From positions 11,780,001 through 11,844,000 of the forward strand of contig JBHGNT010000009.1 of the NCBI GenBank assembly GCA_043228905.1: a stretch of DNA of 64,000 bases, read 5' to 3'. The position numbers and the translations under genes were made by a program. Shown here piece after piece: positions 41,792-52,873 of the stretch; the stretch's first letter is position 1; each line of letters starts with the position of its first letter. The stretch comes from Azolla caroliniana. Taxonomy: Eukaryota > Polypodiophyta. The notes beneath the pieces are model-generated. The model was not told the DNA's origin and searched no databases. It worked only from the letters and a program-made list of their open reading frames with translations.

Positions 41792-43415
41792 GTGCCGACT
41801 TCTTCAGTCGACTCGGCTCCCTTTGTCTTCTTGTCTGCCCCTATCTTGGTTCTCTCTTTCTCTCAGGTTCCTTGTCTGGTGCCATTACCTGGCTCCATTC
41901 ACCCCCTCAAGTGCGGCACATCGAGATGCTGGAGACCGAGCATCTCCAAGAAGTGATGTAACTTGTCTGATCTGAACGGCTTGGTGAAAATGTCCACAAC
42001 TTGCCGATCCGTGTGAACATACCGAAGTTCAACTTCACCGCTTAAGACCCGCTCACGCACAAAGTGATATTGTACTTCTATGTGCTTTGTCCGAGCATGA
42101 AATACGGGGTCCTTAGTGAGTTGTATGCTGCTTATGTTGTCACAATAGATAAGGATCGAGGTCGGTACCTCAATCCGGAGGTCTTGTAGCAACCGCCGAA
42201 GCCATATAGCTTCATAGGTGGCAATGGTGGCGCCCCAATACTGAGCTCCCATGCTCAACAGAGCTACGGTTGGCTATCTTTTGCTACTCCATGCAATAGC
42301 TATGCTACCAAGACAAAACATGTATCCGGAGGTGGACCGGCAATCCGATGCATCACTAGCCCAATCATCATTTGTATATCCGACTAGCTTTTTTTTTACC
42401 TATACTATGTCGGTATAATAGACCCTTATCTTGAGTGCCACTAACATACCGTAGTATCCGGTGCACTGAAGGTGCTCCACAGTCGGCTTGTGCATGAATT
42501 GGCTAATCACTCTGATCGGATAACTGATGTCGGGTTAGGTGATAGTAAAATAGATAAGGCTTCAGACAATATGTCGAAACCGTTTGTCATTGCAGGCCGG
42601 GTCAGAGTTAGGACATAACTTAAGGTTCCAGTTCAGGGGTGTGGAGATCGGTCGACAATCCTTCATGGAGTACTTGTACAACATATTCAACACATAATGT
42701 CACTGTGAGAGCAATATGCAGTCGGGGGTATGGATCACCTCAATCCCTAGAAAATAATGAAGGTCCCCCAGTTCCTTCATTTCAAATGCGTCCGACAGTT
42801 GGGACTTCACTCAGCCGAATTCATCGAGCCCGGGTCTGGTGATCACTAAATCATTTATATATAGCAAGATACATACTGACCGTCCAGACCTTTCCTGATG
42901 AACACTGAAGAGTCAGATTTCGAGGTCGCAAAACCCATCTTACGCGACCGGTGCGTGATTTTCGCATTCCAAGCTTGGGGAGCTTGCTTTAGATCGTATA
43001 GTGACTTCTTGAGTCGGCACACTGTCGACTTGTTCATCTCTAACTGAAATCCAGGGGGGTTGGATCATATAGACTTGTTCTTCAAGATCACCTTGAAGAA
43101 ACGCATTCTTCACATCCATCTAATGAAGATGCCACCCCCTTGCCGCAACAACTGTCAGCACCACACAAACCGTTGTCATCTTCCTACCGGATTCAAGGTT
43201 TCGTTGGAGTCGATTCCGTGGGTCTGCGCGTATCCCTTCGCCACTAACCGGGCCTTGTACCGGTTGACCGAACTGTCAACATTATACTTTACCTTGTACA
43301 ACCACTTGCAACCGATCGGTTGGCAATGTCAGGGAGGGTCAACCAGGTCCCATGTGTCGTTGGCATCAAGTGCCTTCCTCCATAGCGGCATGCCAATGTG
43401 GATCCCTTGCCGCGT
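41792..43415 (-). pseudogene. TE10 reverse transcriptase and RNase H
   Basis: Minus strand from 43415: WHAAMEE, CKWLYKVKYN-type RT start, HQMDVKNAFLQGDLEEQV-type segment, KKSLYDLKQAPQAWNAKI, LFYFLGIEV-type block, then RNase H with GATIATYEAIWLRRLLQDL, FHARTKHIEVQYHFV and VDIFTKPF. The polypurine-side end HLDVPHLRG is near 41900. It has many stops and indels and is the TE7 family. Confidence 0.82.
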
Positions 43416-43603
43416 TGTCGTGAAAAATCCGTCACTACGTGGGGATCGTGAAACGGAACTGCCGGGGTCCTGGACTAGAAGGATTCGAAGTTTGCACTAG
43501 CTTTAGCGAGAAAGTATTTAAGATAGATTGAAAGAGAGAGATTGAGATAAGATAGAACACTTGAATTTAGATTGAGAGAGATTGAAGTGGAGAGAGAGAT
43601 TAA

Positions 43604-43657
43604 GATTGAACCCTTGACTTTATATTTGAGGAACAAGATATATCATCAATTGGATAA
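43604..43657 (-). other. tRNA-like module, sense in sLTR-3
   Basis: On the minus strand TTATCCAATTG (43657-43647) and AGGGTTCAATC (43614-43604) are 43 bp apart. It is the counterpart of 2964-3018. Confidence 0.55.
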
Positions 43658-43926
43658 CGAATTTTTCTTCTTATTAAATTCTTGATTAATACATAGCTGT
43701 CTTTGATCTTTTTCATCCACTCTTTTAAAGATGCCCCCATGCATATGATGTATGTGAGGGTACAAGACATGCATACAATGCATGGAATGCATGTGATGCA
43801 TGTTTGCCATTTGGCGCTCATGCATTATATGTGATGCATGATAACCATGTCACTCATTCAACCTCTAATATGAGAATTTAGATGTGAAACTATAATGATA
43901 GAAAAAACATTTCTAAAGAAATGACT

Positions 43927-43979
43927 TGGCTTAGTGGTAAGTTTACTACCTCCTATCAAAGAGGTGCAAGTTTCAAGCC
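43927..43979 (+). other. tRNA-like module, antisense in sLTR-3
   Basis: TGGCTTAGTGG (full A-box match) and GTTTCAAGCCT (B-box-like) are 42 bp apart. An ACCTC/GAGGT hairpin with an 8-nt loop sits where an anticodon arm would, and GCAAG/CTTGC where a T arm would. It is the counterpart of 2640-2694. Confidence 0.62.
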
Positions 43980-44544
43980 TTGCTTGCATCCCTTTGTATA
44001 CAAGTTTTTTACTACGTTTTTTGGTCTAGATGATTTTGTTCATTTCACACCAAAATCGTCGCGATCAACATATCTGATCGATCCGTCTATCCGGTCCTCG
44101 GCGATCCGATCCTGTGCCGTCCGTCCATCCGGTCCCAATTCTCGAAAACCATTTTGAACAACTTGGCCGCATCCATTCGTCCAAGTTATATAACCCAAAC
44201 TTTTTGTGCTCCTAACACATAGATGAAATACAAAGAGATATGGCTCTACGTATATATTGTTGAATCCTGATGGTGTCCTATCTATGTGAGATATCTCACA
44301 GTTTTGTTTTCCTCTTCTTCTTCTCAAACTTCACACTGACATAACTTGACACTAAGTTGTCTGTTTCACATATAGTAAAATGCATTCGGAAGCTCTTGAA
44401 GACATCCATCTTCTCGTACCAAGGTATTAAAATAATATAAAATAATATCTTCACAATTATTGTTTCATATTGTGTGTGAAGAACCACACTCGATTTTGTA
44501 CATTCCATGCAATTTTCACACCATTGCCGAAAATCTTCACGATA

Positions 44545-46349
44545 GCGTCTACGTAGCTCTTCGGCTTACACACTTCCGCTACTTTTGTCATGTATGCATA
44601 GTGATGCACCATGTACTCATTGTACCCATACCGTTTTACAGGGTTCTTTTGGCGGGTAGATTGGTGTAACTTCTTGTTAGCCGATTTGAGGGCCCTCTTG
44701 GCCGACTCAGACTTCGTTCCCAAAGGTCCGTCTTCATTCCTTCCGAAGTTGGATTCACTATGATCTGAGTTGTCTCTACTGGTGTCATACTTTAACATCT
44801 TCTTCTTCCCCTTTTCCTTGCATGTGAACCGTCTCCTTGGTTCCTTACACAGGGAGAGCACGGTTGAGTCTCCATTGCTCACCGACTATTCATCTGACTG
44901 GTCATTCTGACTAGCTCGGTTGCCCCACTCAGCCGGAACGAGACCAGACTCTCATCTAGAGTGTCAAACCCTTCTTCATCTTCTGCCCGGACCGGTTCAG
45001 GCTCACTGGCCACATCTCGGGTCAGAGTTGGAAAACGGAGTAGATAGAGAGTATACCATGATGCTGACTCATCAAATTCAACATCCCGGCTTACTTGAAC
45101 TTGTTTTGTTCGAGGGTTATAACACTTATAACCTTTTTGCTCATGTGAGTAGCCAACTAGGATGCACTTCTCCAACTTTGGGTCCAGCTTTCTCCGCTTC
45201 TCATCCAGTACATGCACATATGCTATGCTACCGAATATCCGAAGGTGCCTTAAATTCGGTTTCCTCCCGAAATGCAACTCGTGTGCTAACACCTTCTCCC
45301 CGATCCGGTTTTGGATGTAGACGACCATCCTAACTGCCTCAACCTAGTAGAATTTGGGCATGCTTTTCTTGTCAAGCATTGCCCTTGCTGCGTCAACAAT
45401 CGACCGGTTCTTCCTCTCCACCACACCATTTTGTTCTAGTGTGTACCTGCAACTGAATTGCTTTCTGCTGTAGATGACTATTGAATTGGCCTAAAAATTA
45501 TTCTTTTCCGCCATCCGATCGTAGGCACTCGATCTTCCTATCCGTTTCCCATTCGACTAAACTTTGCAAGTTTCGGAAACAATCGAAAACTTCGCTTTTC
45601 TTCTCGATGAGGTAGATCCATGTATGACGGATGTAGTCATCGATGAAGGAGACAAAATATCGGCTCCCGCCAATACTAACATTCTATGTTGGTCCCCATA
45701 CGTTTGAATGTATTAGATCGAGCTTGTTACGGCTCCGATTTCTTTCGGTGGGGAAGGGAAGTTGGAGTTGCTTCTTGAGTTGGCAAGCTTCACAAATTTG
45801 GACCTTCCGGCCACTAAATTTGAGCAATCCGAAAATAACGTGTTTCGATTGTAGGTCTTGAAGCCTCCGGTAGTTGATGTGGCCAATCCGATTGTGCCAC
45901 AAGTCAATGTCTGATTCAATCTTCTCTCCTTTGGCAAACAAGGCGGTGCCTACATCATTGGTATCGAGGATAAACATCCTCCCATCCCTGTGCCCTTGCG
46001 CAATTATCCAGCCTTCTTCCTCAATGAAGCACCCGAGGTGTGTGAACTGGACCTGAATCCCCTGGTCGACGATTTGCCCGACTGACACTAGGTTCTTTGT
46101 GATTGTCAAAACATGAAGTACATTCATCAGCTTTCCCTTTTGTCCGACATGGCTTAAAGGGACTTCTCCAACATGCGCAATTGGGTGGGGAGTGTCATCC
46201 CCAGTTTCAACAAGTCTTGTTTGGTCCGGTTCTGTTTTTTTGGCCACCTACATTGCGTACTGATCCACCTCGTCCTCCACGTCCATGGGGCTGATCCACT
46301 TTTTTCTACATTATCTAGCTGTCCGATTGAGTGCTCCTTCACCCGGGAT
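44545..46349 (-). pseudogene. TE10 gag remnant, protease and integrase
   Basis: From 46349: a short RG-rich gag remnant (GRGGRGGSVRNVGG), then an internal deletion directly into protease (VETGDDTPHPIAHVGEVP, TITKNLVSVGQIV), integrase LWHNRIGHINYRRLQDLQ, CQLKKQLQLPFP, HSNVWGPT, FGSIAYVHV and the linker to RT (YGYNEYMVHHYAYMTK). It has several stops. The gag N-terminus, knuckle and DSGA motif are missing. Confidence 0.82.
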
Positions 46350-47686
46350 AGCCATCAATGACTCCTACGAGTATTGGACTTGGGAGCTTATTCAAGAGGA
46401 TGTTTTGTGACAATAAAATTTCACGATCCATGAAACAAGAGTTGGCTCCTGAATCTAGGAGGGCAGATGCTAGGACTCGATGACATGTAGATGTGGTAAG
46501 CACGACTTGTGCAGAAAAAAACTCTACTCACTTGATTTGATGAAATGGAACCACGACTAGGAACTAACTCTATATAGCTAGGATGGTCCAACCAAATTCG
46601 CTCCTATTTTGGCCGAACTTACTCATTTAACACATCCTCTAATTGGCTGAAGACATCGAATCTATTCTCATGGCATGGACAATGAGGCTTACTTATGTTA
46701 ATAGAAGTAACAATGGAACTCGAAGTAGGGTTGTCATGTGCAATTACTTGGTATACTTGACGTCTAGGTTTATGTGGACAATTTATGGCTATATGCCCTG
46801 GACTGCCACAATACAAGCATAGGCGATGCGCTCGATGTCGTTGCTTCTCAGCATCTGGTAAAGGCCCATGACGTTGTGTTGACTCTATTTCCATCGGAGT
46901 TGGGCCATCCTATGTAATGGGTCCTGAAACTTGTGGAAGCGTTGTGACTACGGAAGCGTAGGTTTGTTCTGGTTGGTAGCGTAACATTTGTTGGTGCTCA
47001 TAACGTCGCTCAAATAGGCAATTGATGGCTCGACTAATGGCCTCTGTAAGCGAGTTCAGATCTTCAGGAAAAGTAAGAAGAAGATCTTTGACGTTCATAA
47101 TTTACGCAAACCTTGACGGAATTGATCCATTAAGGCCGTCTCATCCCAAGGGATATCACATGCCAAGAGGCAGAAAGCAGTTGTGTAAGCCGATGCGGGA
47201 CGATCTCCTTGTCGGAATCTTCGAATCTTGTTTATCGCTGTCCTAGTGTTGTCGGTGTCTCCAAAACTAGCTTAAAACTCCTTTAGCAACGGTGATTTCT
47301 TCTCGAGAAGTGGTGCGAACCATGCTAATGTCATACCGCATAGCAAAGATCCCACTAATCCCACACGAGCAACGTCAGTTGGATACCGATTGGGATGTAG
47401 TTGAATAACCAAAAGAACTTGATTCAAAAACCCTGGGAATAAAGATCTCGTACTATCAAACTTGGTGGGGAGGCTAATATTTGGTTCTCTATGGGAGTTC
47501 TACGCCCTTGACACTTGGTCTCGTAAAGATAATATAGTCACCTCGAGTTAGTGAACCCATTGTGATAATTCTTCATATTGTTGAGCTTTTTCGGTGCTCA
47601 CTTGTTGTAGGTCCCCAAGTAGCCTTTGATTTTCATGCTCTAATGCCACAAATTTATTCGTGAGCATGTCGAGCTCATAAACACGT
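46350..47686 (-). pseudogene. TE9 gag and protease start
   Basis: From 47686: coiled coil LEHENQRLLGDLQQ, capsid LPTKFDSTRSLFPGFLNQ, FGDTDNTRTAINKIRR, DVKDLLLTFPEDLNSLTEA-type segment, intact knuckle CLYCGSPGHIAINC (about 46820), then protease LLDSGANSCFMDREILL and VIDGYPG. It ends at the TE10 border (46349). It closely parallels TE4 gag/protease, with several stops and shifts. TE12 is inserted in its first codons. Confidence 0.85.
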
Positions 47687-48038
47687 TGTCAGGGTAGTTG
47701 TGGTTCGTGCGGCGAAGTCGCGGGGACTAAGGTTAAGGGGAGTTGAAGAAACTTAAATTTTAATAAGGCTTGTATAGTGATGTTAGAAAGGTTAAGAGTA
47801 GCAAGAAGAAGAGTTACGAGTAATGTGAGAGAGAGAGAGAGACGAGAATAGATAGAAAATAGAGACAATATATGATTCAAGAAACAAGATAGAGACAAAA
47901 TATGATTTAAGAAGGAAGATTGAGACAAAGTATGAATCAAGAAGCAAGAATATTTGATATAAACATGATGAAAAAGACAATATTTTACCAACTTCACAAT
48001 CTTTGATCGCAAACTGAACACATTCTCTACCGACCCTT

Positions 48039-48093
48039 GATTTGAACCCTCGACTTCAACTCTAAGAGACAAGACACTTCCCCAAATGAGCTA
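48039..48093 (-). other. tRNA-like module, sense in the TE12 3' LTR
   Basis: The minus strand has A box TAGCTCATTTG (48093-48083, full match) and B box GGGTTCAAATC (48049-48039), 44 bp apart. It starts about 80 bp downstream of the TATA box. Confidence 0.65.
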
Positions 48094-48355
48094 GCTTCTT
48101 TGCTTGATAAATTGTCTGATTTCTTACTTTCTCTTCCTTGATTGATTCCCCTATTTTCCCCTTGCCCCTCTTTATATAAGTGTTGCCATGCATATGGTAA
48201 TGTATGGGAGCATGGCATGCATGCAATGCATGAGTTACATGTAATGCATGATCGCCATTTGGCGCACATGCATTGCATGTGATGAATGATGGCTATGTAT
48301 GAAAATAGATATGGGATAAGTATAATGATGAAAATGCATTTTGAAATAACTAACC

Positions 48356-48409
48356 TAGCTTAGTGGTGTATGCTTGGTGGTTGGTATACAAGGTTGAGGG
48401 TTCAAGTCC
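48356..48409 (+). other. tRNA-like module 1, antisense in the TE12 3' LTR
   Basis: TAGCTTAGTGG (48356-48366) and GGTTCAAGTCC (48399-48409) both match consensus, 43 bp apart. A perfect 5-bp T-arm stem GAGGG/CCCTC encloses the 7-nt loop TTCAAGT. Confidence 0.7.
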
Positions 48410-48482
48410 CTCAATTTTACTTAATACAATATATAGCTTCATTCTTATATCATGAAGCACATTTATTTCACACTAAATAGCC

Positions 48483-48536
48483 TAGCCTAGTGGTATATAC
48501 ATTGTGCATCGTATATAAGGATGTGGGTTCAAGTCT
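48483..48536 (+). other. tRNA-like module 2, antisense in the TE12 3' LTR
   Basis: TAGCCTAGTGG (48483-48493) and GGTTCAAGTCT (48526-48536), 43 bp apart, with a 7-bp TATATAC/GTATATA hairpin in the anticodon-arm position. It is a diverged tandem copy of module 1, about 127 bp away. Confidence 0.65.
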
Positions 48537-48601
48537 CTCAAGTATTATTAAATACAACATTTAAGCTCATTTTTATATCGTGAAGCACATTCTTCACGAC
48601 A

Positions 48602-49272
48602 CCCACCCCCTCTGAACTTGCACATTGGTTGTGCAGAGTTCATCCAACACTTCTTCTGATTCTTTTAGTTCTTCTACTTCTGCATAAAATTCAGGCTCTA
48701 ATGACTCCCTCCTTTTAAATATTTTAATCCTTTTTCCTACAATTGGGATACGAATTTCTGTCCCATCTAATTCATTGAGGAAATATGTGGCTTTATCTGT
48801 TATTTTCCTAACTTCATAAGGTTCAAACCATCTTTTTGCAAACTTCCGAATAGTATTGTATTGATTATCTAGGCTATTATCATATACTAATACCCAATCT
48901 CCCTCTTGCACCTTTCTTGGTCGTATTCTTTTCATTTTGTCAAATCTGTCCTTATTCTTGATTCTTGCCTCTTTCAATCTAGTAGCTGCTTTTTCTATGT
49001 CTTTTGTCCTTGATTGAAGTTGTCGTATTCGAACCGCAAGTAAATCTTCCCTACTCATTTCCGATTCCCAAGGCAACACAGCCCATGTAGTTATCTTTTC
49101 TTCAATTGGCATTATTGGCTTCTGTCCTGTGATTAATTCTGCATGCATATATCCAGTAACAGTGCTGTGAGTTGTCCTATCAGCCCATAGTGCATAGGGT
49201 AAGGTTTTTGGCCAATCACTGACCTGTCCTCTACATGCCTTTGCCAAAGCTTTGACTATTGGCCCATGTCCC
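48602..49272 (-). CDS. TE12 integrase, C-terminal part
   Basis: An open frame from the TE13 border: HGPIVKALAKACRGQVSDW, LPYALWADRTTHSTVTGY, then a basic helix and the strand-rich end VQEGDWVLVYDN and WFEPYEVRKI. The stop codon is inside the LTR start (48594). The core domain with the catalytic residues is at 53245-53567 on the other side of TE13. The segment itself has no lesion, although the gene is split. Confidence 0.85.
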
Positions 49273-49638
49273 TGTAGAAAGTAGCGTGCGGAAGCAGGTA
49301 TGAAGACAGAACAGAGGAAGGAAACACAGGTTTAATGGAGAGCTTGGACTTACACGGTATACGCGGGAGAGACAGAGAGAGAAACACAAAAAACTATATT
49401 TCACAATAATACTCAATCTCTGTACATAAGACGTGCTCAATGAGCACTTTTATACAAGTCCTAGAAGGACTGGCCGAAGTACTGACAGTACTTCAATGCT
49501 CATTAAGAGCTCCTACACGAACTCCCAAATATATTCCTCACGGAATATCTTTCCTAACGACCTAACTGATCGGTCCCAACCGATCCGGTCCTCGGCTTCT
49601 TCAGCCGATCCGGCCGATGTTGAGCTTGTCTCTCAACA
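49273..49638 (-). repeat. 3' LTR of TE13 (366 bp)
   Basis: On the minus strand it starts TGTTGAGAGACAAGCTCAAC after the polypurine tract TTGAGCTTGAGGGGGAG and ends CTTTCTACA. It is distantly similar to the TE7 and TE15 LTR starts. Confidence 0.93.
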
Positions 49639-50190
49639 CTCCCCCTCAAGCTCAACTCGAGGCTCTTCGGGATCCTCGGGCTCATGGCTCCTCGGGCTCA
49701 CGGCTCCGGTTCATCCTGGCTTCACGCCTCGCTCGCGCTCCTTGACCTGTTCGTCTCCGCGCGCTTCGACCCTTCCGGTCGGCTTGTATGCTTATGCGGC
49801 CTTTATCAGCTCTTCTGCTGTTGCGGTGTCGACGCTTCTCCTGCTACCTTTTCTTCCGCTTGGGCCTTGGTTGATTCAATGTATCTAAATCAAATATCCG
49901 AACCGACTCGGCTACTTACGATCGGTTTTCGCTCTCGTCCGAGTTGGCTAACTCCAACTCGTCTTCGGTTTTCTCACCCTCGATGGCATCATCTCCCCTA
50001 TCCGTGGTTGGCTTCAGCTCTCTCCTTCGGCTACTCCCCTTCTGTCCGCTTCCGAACTTTTCTGCGAGTCCGCCCTCAGCTTCTTCAGTCGATCCGTCTT
50101 CAACCGAGTCAACAAACGAGTCAACCGACTCGGTGTCATGGTCACCGCTCCTTTCCTGCTGCCTTGCTTGGTCGTTCGGGACTGTTCTCC
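49639..50190 (-). other. TE13 3' non-coding segment
   Basis: The polypurine tract lies next to the LTR (49639-49656). Upstream, about 530 bp of charged, coding-like sequence follows the last pol motif (HLDVPNLRG), as in TE7 and TE10. Its conservation in position across three elements suggests it was once the Pol C-terminal tail or a 3' untranslated region. Confidence 0.55.
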
Positions 50191-52748
50191 CCCTCAAGTT
50201 CGGCACGTCAAGGTGACGCAACCCGAGCGCACCCGAGAATTGCCGCAACTTGTCCAGACCAAGAGGCTTGGTGAAGATGTCGGCAGCCTGCCGATCCATC
50301 GGAACGTACTGAAGTTCGACTTCACCGGAAAGGACACTCTCACAGACGAAATGGTAGTGCACCTCAATGTGCTTGGTCCGTGCGTGGAAGACGGGGTTCT
50401 TCGCGAGTTGGATGTTGCTGAGGTTGTCGTAGTAGATCGTCGTTGGATCTGACACCTCCTCTTGCAGGTCCTTAAGTAGCCGCTTCAACCATATGGCTTC
50501 GCATGTCGCGACAGCCGCTCCTCCGTACTCAGCTTTGGTGCTCGACAGTGCAACTGTCAGCTGCTTCTTACTGCTCCATGCGATCGCGCACTCCCGAGGG
50601 AGAACGCGTATCCAGACGTGGATCGGCGATCGGCGGTATTGCCAACCCAATCAACATCGGTGTAGCCGACTAACTGCGCAGCTGCACCGGTCCAATATAG
50701 CAGTCCTCGGTCCTTAGTGGCACTTACGTACCGCAATATGCGTTGCGCACACTGAAGGTGCTCCTCGGTAGGTCGCGCCATGAACTGACTGATCACCCCG
50801 ACCGGATAACTGAGGTCGGGTCGGGTGATGGTCAAGTATATGAGGCTTCCGACAATTTGTCGGAATCTCGTCGGGTCGCATACCTTTCCCGTATCGGGAC
50901 GAAGCTTGATGGTTCTATCCAGAGGAGTCGAGATGGACTTACAGTTGGCCATCCCTAATTTGAAGAGCATATTCAGCACGTAGTGACGTTGGCTGATCAA
51001 TATGCCTTCGGGGGTACAGATCACTTCGATCCCGAGGAAGTAATGAAGGTCCCCCAGATGCTTCATGTCGAACGATGCCGCAAGCTGGAGCTTCACGCGG
51101 TCGATTTCACCTAGGTCGGCGCCAGTGATGACCAAGTCATCAACATACAGTAAAATACTAACCGGTCCAAGTTGACCTTTCCGGATGAACATGGAAGAGT
51201 CCGATTTTGACGTGACGAAGCCCATCCGACGCAGTTGCTGCGTGATCTTCGCGTTCCAGGCACGCGGGGCTTGCTTCAGTACGTAAAGGCACTTCTTCAG
51301 TCGGCATACTGCCGAGGAGTTCGTTCCAGAGTGACATCCGGGGGGTTGTACCATGTACACCTGCTCCTCAAGGTCACCTTGCAGGAACGCATTCTTTACA
51401 TCCATCTGATGTAGGTGGCACCCCTTGGCCGCGGCTACTGCGAGCAAAATACGGACGATCGTCATTTTCGCAACCGGCGCAAACGTCTCATCGTAGTCGA
51501 TGTCGTGCTTCTGCGCGTAGCCCTTTGCCACTAGCCGAGCCTTGTACCGGTTGACCGAGCCATCGGTGTTGCACTTGACTTTGTACACCCATCTACACCC
51601 GATCGGCTTCACACCCTTCGGTGCGTCAACCAGGTCCCAGGTCTCGTTCTCCGCCAATGCGTGCATCTCTTCCTCCATCGCGACACGCCAATTTGCGTCT
51701 TCCGCCGCGTCTGCGTAGCTCTCCGGCTCACGCACTTCCGCTACACGGGTCATGTACGCATAATGATGCGCCATGACATTGTACTCGTTGTATCCGAACC
51801 GCACAACTGGGTTCTTTTGGCGGGTAGATCGGCGTAATCTCACATTAGCCGATGTCGAGGCCTTCTCGGTCGACGCGGTCTTCAACTTTAAAGACCCATC
51901 ATCGGTTTCCTCGGAGTCAGACTCGCGTCGGTCTGACTCGTTCCTTTCCGTGCCGGAATCCGACACCTTCTTCTTCCCTTTCTCTTTGCGCGTAAGCCGT
52001 CTCCTCGGCTTCCTGCGCGGGGAATGCACGGCCGAGTCTCCACTACTCGCCAGCTCTTCATCGGACTGGTCGTACCGACTCAGTTGTCCAATCGGTCCAC
52101 TTAATCGGAGTGAAATCGGACTTTCTTCGCGGGTCTCGATTTCGGGCTCATCCAGAGGCATCTTGGCCTCGCTGACCTCATCGTCAGGTCTCGTATTGGA
52201 GTCGGGGTTCCGAGGCGAGGGCAGGTACCAGGACGTGGACTTGTCAAACACAACGTCGCGGCTGACACGCGCTTGTTTGGTGCGAGGGTTATAGCACTTA
52301 TAACCCTTCTGCTCGTCCGAGTAACCGACCAAGATGCACTTCTTGGCCTTTGTGTCTAGCTTCCTCCTTTTCTCCTTCGGTACATGCACATACGCAATGC
52401 TACCGAACACCCTCAAGTGTCGCAAGTTCGGCTTCGTTCCGAAATATAGCTCGTGCGCCGACACTTTGTCTCCAATCCGGTTCTGGATGTATACCGTGGT
52501 CCTTACCGCCTCGGCCCAGTAGAACTTGGGCAAGCTCTTCTCCTCCAGCATTGCCCGTGCCGCTTCCACAATCGACCGATTCTTCCTCTCGGCCACGCCG
52601 TTCTGCTCTGGCGTGTATCTACAACTGAATTCACGCCGAATTCCCATTTGTTGTAGATAACCGTTGAATTGACCGGAAAAGTACTCTTTCCCGCCATCCG
52701 ACCGCAGACACTTGATCTTCCATCCCGTTTCGGATTCGACAATCTCTT
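50191..52748 (-). pseudogene. TE13 integrase (partial), RT and RNase H
   Basis: One frame is open from about 52748 to 50590: integrase SDGGKEYFSGQFNGYL and TPEQNGVAERKN, C-terminal FGSIAYVHVPKEK, linker, RT HQMDVKNAFLQGDLEEQV, KQAPRAWNAKI and the catalytic YVDD in ILLYVDDLVITG, and LGIEVICTPEG. A single-base deletion near 50590 moves RNase H (SSKKQLTVALSSTKAEYGG, TKPLGLDKLRQF) to another frame. The first catalytic Asp of integrase and everything upstream is missing, so the element cannot be autonomous. Confidence 0.9.
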
Positions 52749-52873
52749 CGACGACGAGTAGTCAACTCACTCACTCGACAGTGAATTCGGCGGCTTCGAT
52801 GTACCAATCGGAGCTAAGAAAGGCCTCATCTCTGCAAATGAAAAGCTCCGTCGCTCCACCTGTGAAAAGAATC
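52749..52873 (+). pseudogene. Inverted copia linker fragment at the TE13 5' LTR
   Basis: On the plus strand, opposite to TE13, this reads STHSLDSEFGGFDVPIGAKK and LRRSTCEKNL, matching the TE2 segment at about 8939-9055 (STHSLDSDFEGLD, LCRSTREKNL). It ends exactly at the TE13 LTR border (52873/52874), so it replaces the primer site and leader. Confidence 0.82.

Larger units (their letters stand above)
43416..44544 (-). repeat. sLTR-3: solo LTR of the sLTR-1 family inside TE10
   Basis: On the minus strand it starts TATCGTGAAGATTTTCGGCA (TG to TA) and ends TTTTTCACGACA. GCGT at 43412-43415 and 44545-44548 is a 4-bp target duplication, and removing the LTR restores the TE10 frame (SYVDA joined to ARDPHWHAAMEE). 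Block-wise homology with sLTR-1 includes both tRNA-like modules. It is longer (1129 bp) through extra AT-rich sequence. Confidence 0.8.
32209..46349 (-). mobile_element. TE10: Ty1/copia remnant lacking both LTRs
   Basis: Minus strand: gag remnant (from 46349), protease/integrase, RT, RNase H and the 3' non-coding segment, interrupted by sLTR-3 (43416-44544) and TE11 (32539-41791). It is the family of TE7. Neither border has an LTR or target duplication, and the flanking TE9 has lost about 690 bp, so deletions at the borders are likely. Confidence 0.7.
47687..48601 (-). repeat. 3' LTR of TE12 (915 bp)
   Basis: On the minus strand it starts TGTCGTGAAGAATGTGC and ends CTACCCTGACA. TATA box TTATATAAA is at 48179-48171. 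It contains three tRNA-like modules, two antisense upstream and one sense downstream of the TATA box, and two copies of the block CGTGAAGCACATT/CATGAAGCACATT. Confidence 0.93.

Noticed and set aside
48356-48536. tRNA genes on the plus strand
   Set aside because: A and B boxes are good, but no 7-bp acceptor stem can be paired, the anticodon loop is oversized, and both copies sit at fixed places inside an LTR. They are recorded as tRNA-like modules only.
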